From positions 13,206,001-13,270,000 of the forward strand of contig JAPNXP010000002.1 of assembly GCA_028753945.1 (NCBI GenBank): a stretch of 64,000 nt of DNA, written 5' to 3'. Source of the stretch: Hexactinellida sp. DTS-2022 (Eukaryota; Porifera; Hexactinellida). Both the position numbers and the translations under genes were made by a program. The first letter of the stretch is position 1; each line of letters begins with the position of its first letter. This document shows, piece after piece, positions 53,000-62,312 of this stretch. Under the pieces are notes generated by a model. The model was not told the origin of the DNA. It was given only the letters and a program-made list of their open reading frames with translations, and did not search any database.

Positions 53000-55900
53000 A
53001 TGCTTGACTTCATCATAATACTGTTACTAATTCCAATAAGTGTCGCTTCTAACTCGAATGGGATTACTAACTTGAATTTCGTCAATAATCGCCGTTTGGT
53101 TCCACTCAGCTGTCCATGCGAAGATAAATCGTTGTGCGACCCCATCCCACCCGCGAAAGGAAACACCAGATTAGCGTACTCAAGGGTTGCGGCTAATTGG
53201 AAATACTTTGATTTCTCTAAAATCACTGAACTGATAATATTTTTTGACATTTCAGAAATGGATCCTCAAGTTATCTGTACGGCCCATAAGAATAACGTAC
53301 AACTCCACCTTATGGGACTATTTAATCACGAAACCTTTCTAAACTCTACACAGAAAGAAATGTGGATAAAAGAGTCTCTCGATCTGGTTAAAGAAAACTT
53401 TCTGGATGGAATTAACATTGATTATGAGGAGGGCCGTAGTTCTGAATGGGAGCCTTATTTAGTAAAGTTTGTTGTAGAAATATCTTCCACACTGAAAAGT
53501 ATGAATCCAAACTACCAGCTGACTTATTGTCTTCCGGTATCGCCGCTAGCAAACTACGATCTCGCTACGATTCCCAAAGTTGTAGATTATCTAATGTTAA
53601 TGGACTATGATCAGAGTTGGAACAATCCTCAACACTGCTATGCATCAGCTAACCAACAACCGCAAGTATCCATTAACGGTAAATGTAGATTACTATATTA
53701 TATCTTATATATTAAATCACAATAATTTTTTGTTGTGAGGAATTGATTGAGGAACTGGTAAGAGCTACAGACTTGAAATTTGGCAGGGGGTGGGGAATAG
53801 TGTACAGTAGAACCTCGTTAATACGAACACCAACGGACGGTAAAAAATTGTTTGCTTTATCCGGAGTTCGTATTAACCGGAGTAATACTCATTTAATGTC
53901 TATTGTAGGTACCTCATTTAGTGGAACTGTTTTTTCTTCTTATCCGGAAATTCGTATTAACGAGGTTCTACTGTATCTAGGAACAAGTTCTAACATTTAA
54001 GAAAAACATTCACATCTTCCCTCCCTAAAGGTGCCGAAAAACTTTTGCCTATTAAATTCGAGGGTTTTCCAGTATGGATTAGCTGCCACCATCAAATAGT
54101 ATAAAATGATTTTAGTGTCTCTATCAATTGTTAAGTGTGCATTATAGAATGGCTAACTGAGACTGTGATTTAATTGGTCGAGAGAAAGTTCATTCATCCA
54201 ATCAGTTATTGTGTTCCCTCCCTGTCTACAGTCACAGTGTCTAGCCATAAATTTCTAACATTCTGTTACAAGTACAACTGTAGAGAAAATCTACTGGTGA
54301 GTCTGCACTTGTATACTCTACTCTACAGGAGTGCCTACTGGGTATGTAGGTAGCGGCAGTACGGTGTAGTGTAGGAAGGCACTGTGGCACTGAAGTACGG
54401 TGGTGCCTAGACATGGTGGTAGTATTATATTGTAAGATAGCAGGCAGCCTCAGGTCCCTACGACCGCGAGCCGCCCCACTACCTTACAGGGCATAACATA
54501 TTGTATGAGTGGTTTCGTCCTATCACAAGGACTCATCAGGAGGGTAACCCTCGACCACCATGTCTAGGCACCACCGTACTTCAGTGCCACAGTGCCTTCC
54601 TACACTACACTGTACTGCCGCTACCTACATACCCCAGTAGGCACTCCTGTAGAGTATACAAGTACAGACTCACCAGTAGACTCTCTCTACAGTGTGTACT
54701 TGTAACATCTCCAATGTGTCTATTTGATATCCAATTAATATCAATTGATACAATAACTTCCCACCTGGCTCCAAATAGTTGTACAGTTCCTTAATGTTCG
54801 TTAATTTACAATATTTGGTGTCGGTATTATACACACGCCAAGCTTATCTATAAAATTGTCTGTTTAAGTTAGCATCAATATTCTGGCGCCTAACTGGGTT
54901 AGTATTTTCTAAATAATATGCTTTGTCCTATAACAACCTAAAGTTGGGGTCCTCGGATATAAATATCTACTTAGGGGCCACACCTGAAAGAAGTTGGGAT
55001 TCCCTGCTCTGCTATATATATGCAGTACAGTAGAGTCTGCTAAAACGGTCATTTGTAAATAGGCTAGCGGGCTGAGAAAATATTTCCTATATGATTTCCC
55101 ATAATATAACCAACCTGTGTATGAAGCCTTCGAACGTTACGTAACGCTTCCAAGGGGGAGAAGGATTACGAATATGACAGACCGTACTTTTTTTTACAAA
55201 ATGGCCAAAACGTGACTTAAGGAAAGAGGATATAAAATTTTCGTAATTTTTCGTTACATACCACAGTATGTAAATACAACTGCATAATATTTGAAAAAGG
55301 TATTTGCTTTAAATACAAGCGAGGGCGCAGGCCCGAGTGCAAGTTGTAAGAACGCGCGTAGCGCGGACGAGCAGCTTGTTATATATTAAATTACAATAGT
55401 TTTTTTGTTTTGTTTGTTTGTTCAAAATTGATTGAGGAACTTGGTAAGAGCTACAGACTTGAAATTTAGCAGAGATGTAAAATACTGTATCTAGAAACAA
55501 GTTCTAATAGCTAAGAAAAATATTCACATTTTGCCTCCCAAAAGGTACAAACTTTAACCAAATAAATTCAAGGGTGGATCAGCAGCTAGCATTCAATTAG
55601 AATAAAAATATTTTAGTGTCTATCAAGTGTGCATTATAGAATGTCTAACTGAGACGTAATTTAATTGGTCGATAGTAAATTCATTAAGCCAATCAATTAT
55701 TCGTGTTCCCTCTGTCTAGCTATACATTTATAACATTCCATCGTGTCTATTTGATATCCAATTATTATTAATCAATATATATATTAACTGTTTCTCACCT
55801 GGGTCCAAGGAGGTGTACAGTTCCTTAATGTTCGTTAATTTCCAATATTTGCATTCTACATATGTTATATGTACACACGGACAAACTTATCTATAAAATT

Positions 55901-56992
55901 GTCTGTTTAAATTAGAATCCATATTCCGGCGCGTACTGGGTTAGAATTTTATAAATAATTTGTCTGTCCTTATAACGACATAAAGCTAGAGTCCTCGGAT
56001 ATAAATATACTGATTGGGAGGCCACACCTGAAAGAGGTTGGGATACCTTGCTCTGCTACATATATCCTGTTAGTAGAATCTGCTAAATATAACTCTACAC
56101 AACGGTCATTTGTATATAGGCTAGCGGGCTGTTAAAATAATTCCTATATGATTTACCGTAATATAATGAAATCAACCTATGTACGAGGCCTTCGAACGTT
56201 ACGTAACGCTTCAAAAGGGGAGAAAGAATACGAATGTGACAAATAATATTATATACGTATTAGATATATCCCGGAACCGACATGTTTTGTTTAAGCATCA
56301 AAATTAGCATACAAAAGTAAATAAAACAAGGAACAATGTACGAGTATTCCTTTATTATTGACCAATACCTTTTCTAATTTAATTTATGACCTAGAAAAGT
56401 CATTGTCTATCATCAAAGAGTCACTTTTACGAAGCTGGTTTTTTATATTGTAAAGGTTTTGGCCGATAGACAAGTAATCCCTTTAAACAAATGATACGTA
56501 TCATCAATTATTAATATCCTTTATAAACTTCCTTTTTTAGGAATTGTTGCATACCTCGAACTCGGTATTCCACCTTCAAAGATAGTCATAGGTTTGCCAT
56601 GGTACGGCTATCTCTACCCATCATGCGTTAATATTACAGTTGGAAGATGTTATTTTGACAACTGCACTATACATGAAGGGAGACAGGTTGATCTTACAGG
56701 CATTTACAATCAGTATATTACTAATGGAACGTATGCAATTGAACACGGATGGGACTACGCAACTATTTCTCCCTACATCACAATAACAAGCAATGATAAT
56801 GCCTTGGGATCAACCGAGCAACAATACTGGTACGACAATGGTTATAGCTTAACTCGAAAAGCTAGCATATATAAATACTACGATATTAGAGGAATCGCAG
56901 CATTCCATGTCGACTGTGTAAATTACACTATACCCGGAATGCAAGAAATGGTCAAAAACCTCTGGGCTTCTTTTAGTGTATTCGAAGATTAG
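53000..56992 (+). CDS. Di-N-acetylchitobiase-like GH18 protein, copy 2
   Basis: Two exons, 53000-53678 and 56541-56992, joined as G|GA, give 376 aa. A signal peptide (FIIILLLIPISVAS), CPCEDKSLC, the catalytic DGINIDYEE and the end RGIAAFHVDCVNY are all present, so it looks functional. Exon 1 from about 53045 to 53345 is almost identical in bases to copy 1, and exon 2 is over 95 percent alike by eye, with one extra serine (YPSCVNI). The 2.9-kb intron is about seven times longer than in copy 1, owing to a local duplication, a pogo MITE, a fold-back element with a hammerhead motif, and other repeats. The role is as for copy 1: a lysosomal or digestive exo-chitobiase. Confidence 0.92.
53805..53973. 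mobile_element. Pogo/Tigger-like MITE with natural empty site
   Basis: TA flanks CAGTAGAACCTCGTTAATAC on the left and GTATTAACGAGGTTCTACTG on the right, a perfect match over 20 bp. The duplicate segment at about 55488 has the uninterrupted target (AATACTGTATCTAG), confirming the TA target and insertion after the duplication. Confidence 0.92.
54264..54707. mobile_element. Fold-back element with hammerhead motif in its loop
   Basis: Arms 54264-54420 and 54554-54707 are inverted copies of about 155 bp (TGTTACAAGTACA at the left edge, TGTACTTGTAACA-like at the right; both end at the CCTAGACATGGTGGT boundary). The 133-bp spacer carries hammerhead motif C, and the right arm begins inside the ribozyme's stem III sequence. 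Copy B of the local duplication lacks the whole unit. No coding capacity; the transposon class is unknown. Confidence 0.8.
54509..54558 (-). ncRNA. Hammerhead ribozyme motif C
   Basis: Identical over 50 nt to motif B, in the loop of the fold-back element: GTGGT-C, stem I hairpin, CTGATGA, stem II hairpin, GAA, ACCAC on the minus strand. Predicted cleavage is after the C that follows GTGGT. Confidence 0.85.
55428..56225. repeat. Copy B of the intronic segmental duplication
   Basis: Begins AAAATTGATTGAGGAACTTGG and ends GTTACGTAACGCTTCAAAAGGGG; lacks the two insertions of copy A and so preserves their empty target sites. Between the copies is a short GC-rich patch (55318-55380: GCGAGGGCGCAGG, GCGCGTAGCGCGGACGAG). 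Confidence 0.8.
56369..56467. mobile_element. TCGGCCAACA MITE copy in chitobiase 2 intron
   Basis: TGACCAATACCTTTTCTAA on the left and TAAAGGTTTTGGCCGATA on the right; ends 74 bp before exon 2. Confidence 0.6.
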
Positions 56993-57772
56993 TTTACTAG
57001 TAGCCGTGTATCATAGAAAGACTTTTAATTAGTTTTAGTCACATTAGCTTGTAACATCCCTAATTTAGAATTTTGAATTACTTTTTTAAATTTGGCTTTT
57101 GCTAATTTTAAGAGGTAATAAAAAGTTTAATTAATCACTGCTTGATTGTATTATATATGAATTTTCTTACTCTATTTGCATATGGGATCCCAGGATTATC
57201 CAGGGATTTGAGCATTTATATTGGGTTAGAGTTATTTAAATAACTAAATATTGTTATTCTTCAAGATAACTCGAGAAGTTAATATAAATTATTGTACTAG
57301 TATTTATAATCATGTGAAAATCCATAAATCCACAAAAATATGCCAAGGATGCCACCAGATATCATGATAAAATGGTTTATATGAGAAGCTAACAAAGTTC
57401 GAGGGGCGGGAGATTAAAATGTAGATTTTCATAAATGCTATAAATATGGATAGGTAGTCTTTTATTCAAATTCATCTCAAATTCAAAAATTTTTATATAT
57501 TAACATGCCTATTAGTAAATATAGTTTTATTAGTTTAGTTTTCCATAATCTTTACTGATGTAACTGACATTATTTTCTCGTGTCTGGTTACCAGAGTGTA
57601 CAATAGGTATAATGATATCATTACAGTCGAATATATATGTAGAAATTCATTTTGTAGTAACATAATTATATTAGAAACTCGTGGAACAACTTAATAGAGC
57701 AATTAACTTAGATACCTTTCAAAATTGAAGAAGTATTATAAATTCTGAAATTTACTAGTCTGGTATGCTATA
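56993..57772. other. Spacer between chitobiase 2 and 3
   Basis: 780 bp of AT-rich sequence; nothing recognised beyond the expected 3' end and promoter. Confidence 0.5.
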
Positions 57773-59561
57773 ATGCATTACTACATCTACATTTATATAC
57801 TCTTGTTATTTCCGATAAGTATCGTTTCTATATTGAATGGATTGACAAATTTCGTTAATAATCATCGTTTGGTTCCACTCAGTTGTCCATGCGAGGATCC
57901 CTCGTTATGCCAACCCATTCCGCCTGCTAAAGGAAGAACTAGATTGGCGTACTCAACGAAAGCATCCAATTGGAAATACTATGATTTCACTAAAATCACT
58001 GAAATTGCATTGTTCTTCGACATTTCAGAAATGGATCCTCAAATGATCTGTACGGCCCATAAGAATAACGTACAACTCCATCTTGCAGGTTTCTTTACAA
58101 ATCAAACTTTCTTAAACTCTACCAAAAAGGACAAATGGATAGAAGACTCACTAAAGCTGTTGAAAGACAACTTTTTAGATGGAATTAACATTGATTATGA
58201 AGAGGCGCGTAGTGCTAAATGGGAGCCTTATTTAGTTGCATTAGTTGAAGAAATATCATTCAAAATGAAGACTCTTAGTCCAAATTATCAGCTGACGTAT
58301 TGTCTCCCATTACGCCCCGAATTAAACCATGATTTGGTATCGATACCTAAAGCTGTGGACTATTTCATGTTAATGGATTATGGGGAGACTTGGAGAATTG
58401 ATCCTGCTCATTGTTACGCAACAGCTAGTCAACAGCCAGTACAGACGCTTGAAGGTATTAATAATTATAATACCTACTCGTAATACTTTAATTAACAGGG
58501 GCGCGGCGTCGATTAATTTAAGTATTGAGAGTTGATCCCGATTAATTATTATACGTCTAATTGGCCCTGAAATAATGGGGAGTGGCGAGATTATACTTTC
58601 GCCCCCAATTAAAATATTTATGTGGGAGATATAATTTTTGTGAAAATATCTATTTACTAATTCGTAGTACTCAACACTTCTCATTTTACAAGTTTTATAC
58701 ACGTAATATTTTTGATAACTGGACATATCAGGATTGGTTGGGCCCATTTGTAGTTGGTTGCATATTAAGTTTTAATTAATTAATTTAACCCTAAGCTGGA
58801 AGGCGAAAGTGAAAGTGAAAGTGAATTGAATTTCAATTGAAAATGAAAGTGAGTTTTTTCTATTTATACTTTTACCCCACAGCCAGCTTCGGGTTTTAAT
58901 TAATTGATAGAAGGGAATATGGACTAGCAGTCATGGTTGGTAGGTTTTCAGCACTGGCAAGGTCATTTTAACATCACAAATTCACCTTTTTGATACCTGA
59001 TTTTTTAATTAAAAAAGTCTTTGCCGATTTTTATGTAAATATGTAAGCCCTTATTTTAGTAATTTAATTAAAAAATATTTAAGTGCAAATTTCCTATTGT
59101 ATTTCGCAGGTCTAACAGGATTCCTCCAACTTGGTATTCAACCATCAAAGATTGTAATAGGCATGCCATGGTTTGGATTTCTCTACCCATGCGTTAATGT
59201 TTCAAACGATGAAAAGTGTTATCTACACCTCTGTACTGAAATGGTAGCAAAAACCACTTACTTACCTCAAATTTACAAAGAGTATGAGCTTAGTAACGAC
59301 TATATAGTTGGAGAGAGTTGGGATTACGCAACACTCACTCCCTTTATGACTATAATACCGAACTATTACAACCCAAAGACATTGATTCAGCAATACTGGT
59401 ACGACAACGGGTATAGCCTAGCACAAAAAGCTGACTTATACAAACACTACGAGATCAGAGGAGTTGCAGCTTTCCATGTTGATTGTTTGGATTATACAAT
59501 CCCTGCATTGAAATATATGAATTATGGCTTCTGGGATTTCTTTACTGTATTCGCAAATTAG
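57773..59561 (+). CDS. Di-N-acetylchitobiase-like GH18 protein, copy 3 (diverged)
   Basis: Two exons, 57773-58454 and 59110-59561, joined as G|GT, give 377 aa. A signal peptide (IYILLLFPISIVS), CPCEDPSLC, the catalytic DGINIDYEE, PWFGFLYPCVNV, YWYDN and RGVAAFHVDCLDY are present. It differs from copies 1 and 2 along its whole length, with the active-site half best kept, so it is the older branch of the family or has escaped gene conversion. Several N-x-S/T sites. The intron position and phase equal those of copies 1 and 2, so the three arose by tandem duplication of an intron-containing gene. The 655-bp intron holds a small TIR element (58773-58905). Confidence 0.92.
58773..58905. mobile_element. 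TIR element in chitobiase 3 intron
   Basis: TTAATTAATTTAACCCTAAGCTGG and, at the other end, CCAGCTTCGGGTTTTAATTAA are inverted with few mismatches; GTGAAAGTGAAAGTGAA repeats lie inside. Target duplication not resolved. Confidence 0.6.
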
Positions 59562-59743
59562 AGAAAAATCGTTGGAAAGGATGTATATTGAGTTCCTGTT
59601 TTAATGTTTTATTTAATCGGACTAATAGTACAAGTTAATTCTTAAGGAAATAGTTCATTTGTAATCTCCAAATAAATGTTTTTATATAATTTTACAAATA
59701 ATATTGAATTAAATACTCCTTTTTGACAAAACAGTGGATTATA

Positions 59744-60994
59744 CTAGAATATTTGTATCAGATTTTTATCTCTATTACAAACAGTTATAAATTTGCCGTC
59801 ATTTCCTATCGCAATGCCTTGTGGGCAAATGAATTTCCCTTCTTTATCTCCGTAGCCACCAATAACATTGATTCGTTCTCCATTCATTGTAAATACACAG
59901 ATAGAATTGCTACCCGCGTCACTAATAGCCACGTTTCCTTGATGGTCCAATGCGAAAAATTGAGGTTCTTTCACACCAGTAGAGTTATGGACTGTTTGAG
60001 ATAAATGTTGCCCGTCCTTCCCGAAGCAATGTAAACAATCTAAACTTGAGTCCAATACTATTATTTCCCCATTCGCATTAATTTTTACATCTCTTGGTCT
60101 TTTTAAGTATACGTTTCCAAAAGCCCGTTTGAAAACTAGATTTCTGTTAAAAACCTGAATTCGATTGTTCCCAGAATCGCACACATACACATCTCCGTTA
60201 TTGGGATCAGTAGATACGCCTAGTGGCAAAAGGAATTCGGCTTCATTTGACCCAGATTTTCCTATTTTGCGTAGAAAAGTTCCATCTAACCGAAACAAAC
60301 TAATACAACTTGATTTGGTCTGCGTTACATACATGAGATCATCGTCTATACAAATACCATAGGGTCCTAACATATTAGCTCTATGACCGATTTGCATTAA
60401 GAACTTTCCTTCTTGAGAATAAACCTTTATACAATTCCCTGTGTTATCCGCGATATAAATATTGTTTGATTTCGGGTCAATCGCAAGCCCTGTTGGGGCT
60501 TCAAGGTTTCCTTCATGAATTCCTTTCGAACCAAAACATATTTTGGGAATTTCAAATCGAGGATGTTCAGTGAAAATATTAGATTGACTTCTAACAAATA
60601 CAATCTTACAATACTCATTGATTGCTTGTTTTAAAGAATTTTCAGCCCATTTTAATTGAATATTCGTAACCTTGTGGTCGTATCGTTGTTTAACTTCACC
60701 TATTTGTTCATCTATTTCTCCCATTTGGTGTGTTTTGAAATTTTTGAAGTTATTATTTTGCAAAAAATCCTCTGTGTGGACTTTATAAGCATGGAGAAGT
60801 GCGAATTGTTGTTGGAAAGTTTGAATTTTATCGCTTATTCCCCTAACAAGTCTATCAAGTTTGGTTAGGAGCATATGTTTAGTTTCTCTCAGTATATTTT
60901 CCATTGATGAAAACTGTTCTTCAATTTGAGCCCTAATATTCTGGTAGTGACCATGTTCAATCGGCCAGCTCGTTAGTGAAGATTCCAAATCCAT
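59744..60994 (-). CDS. NHL-repeat protein with coiled coil (TRIM-NHL-like without RING)
   Basis: 416 aa from the first ATG (60994). Residues 1 to about 150 form a helical coiled coil like that of TRIM proteins; about 160-416 are six NHL repeats, each with the pattern GxAIDPxxNNIYIADxxNxCIKVYSxEGKF (for example APTGLAIDPKSNNIYIADN, PLGVSTDPNNGDVYVCDSGN, PQGIAIGNDGKFI). They would fold as a beta-propeller that binds RNA or protein. No RING or B-box was seen. The frame continues 39 nt upstream to a good 3' splice site (AAATTTCAG), so an upstream exon with B-box or RING may exist beyond 61.0 kb, but none was found in the 1.3 kb before the next gene. In animals such proteins act in translational repression or ubiquitin ligation. 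Confidence 0.82.
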   Translation of the reverse strand: MDLESSLTSWPIEHGHYQNIRAQIEEQFSSMENILRETKHMLLTKLDRLVRGISDKIQTFQQQFALLHAYKVHTEDFLQNNNFKNFKTHQMGEIDEQIGEVKQRYDHKVTNIQLKWAENSLKQAINEYCKIVFVRSQSNIFTEHPRFEIPKICFGSKGIHEGNLEAPTGLAIDPKSNNIYIADNTGNCIKVYSQEGKFLMQIGHRANMLGPYGICIDDDLMYVTQTKSSCISLFRLDGTFLRKIGKSGSNEAEFLLPLGVSTDPNNGDVYVCDSGNNRIQVFNRNLVFKRAFGNVYLKRPRDVKINANGEIIVLDSSLDCLHCFGKDGQHLSQTVHNSTGVKEPQFFALDHQGNVAISDAGSNSICVFTMNGERINVIGGYGDKEGKFICPQGIAIGNDGKFITVCNRDKNLIQIF

Positions 60995-62312
60995 AAATTT
61001 CTGTTTCGTTAATTTAATTGTTGATGTTTTCAATCCTGAAATTTTATTTATAGATTTTTACTCCTCCAATTTCTTATAATTGTTGTTTAGTTAATCCATA
61101 GTTAATTGCGGAATCATTATACCCTATGGATTTTATTGATGAGCAATCTCATTAATATTCCGTTTTTATTAGAAATTTAATGTAGTAGTAGCCACTAATC
61201 TTTTGAATAAACTAACTTCCACCAAATCTCTAAATAGTTCGCCATATTGTCGCTTAAAGTTATTAAATACAAAGATATTTCAAAAATGAAGAACAAACTG
61301 TAATATCATTTTTTGTGGATGCTGATATCACTGCTTTAACAATTATTGACTGTTATTGATTGGTTTGTAAGTGAATAATGTGTTTCATACAAGTGCAATG
61401 AAAAACTTGGAAGTTGGAACATTTTACAAAGTTGATGATGATGTCAATTCTATTATTCAAAATAGTAACGTAAATACTTCACGTATTCCTAATTCTATTT
61501 GTAATAATTAATCTAATTAATTTAAACATTTGAAGTCTACACAATTCAAACATTAATTAAATTATATTACACTAAGTTAAATGTAATTTGAATATTGAAA
61601 TTCTAGTTAAATTAAACATTCGGGAAGTGAAATCAGAAGAAGCGCACTCCCATCCCGTCTGTGAGGGGCTTTTTAATATAGATTTTCAAATTAATACTCA
61701 AATTTGACCTATATTTTGCTATGATTAATTATTAACTCTATAAATTTTTCCATACTAACAAAATAGGATAATAAGAAACTTTTACAGCATCAAGTCTCGT
61801 CCAGCATGACTACTTTAAAGAGCTATCTGTATCGAAACACGCTTCTTGTGACCGAGAATCTCTTTTGGATAATTTGATGTACAAGGAAGAAGTCGGAGAA
61901 AATGACTATGAGGTAGAACAACTGATGAATTTGTCCCAACAATAATGAATTAAGACTAATCCATTAGGTCTACAATATGTTAGTTTCAAAAATACGTAAA
62001 ACGAAATTTAAGGTAGTCTCATGGAGGCCAGATCTTCTTACCAAATCTTCGATGATAAAAATAGTCGTCAGAGAATCAAGAAATTTTCTTTTATAACACC
62101 GAAATAGTGATTAATTAAAGTACTAAAGTTAAATAGATCTCTCCGGTGTTTTTCATACAATTCCTCCTCTTTAGTCTCAGTTAGGAGTTCAATACTGTAA
62201 TCAACACATTCCTGAACTATGAATATCAACTAGCCCTCACAGAATTTCTAACAAAACTTGCTTTTTGGATAAATCACATGACTGTGGTGCAGAAAAATAT
62301 TCTAGAACATTC
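60995..62312. other. Spacer upstream of the NHL gene
   Basis: AT-rich. It contains the possible two-exon mini-gene described separately (61398-61945). No repeat with clear ends was seen. Confidence 0.45.
61398..61945 (+). CDS. Possible two-exon mini-gene, 70 aa
   Basis: Exon 1 (61398-61469) reads 24 codons from ATG and ends AAC|GTAAAT. Exon 2 (61805-61945) follows CGTCCAG and reads 46 codons to TAA in the same phase. The joined product is acidic (VDDDVNSII, EEVGENDYEVEQL) and predicted helical at its end. No family was recognised. The support is only frame, splice sites and composition, so chance remains possible. Confidence 0.3.

Larger units (their letters stand above)
53744..55200. repeat. 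Copy A of an intronic segmental duplication
   Basis: From GATTGAGGAACTGGTAAGAG to GTAACGCTTCCAAGGGGGAG this segment matches 55428-56225 in the same order, diverged by roughly 15-20 percent by eye. Copy A carries two insertions absent from copy B: the pogo MITE 53805-53973 and the fold-back element 54264-54707. Confidence 0.8.
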
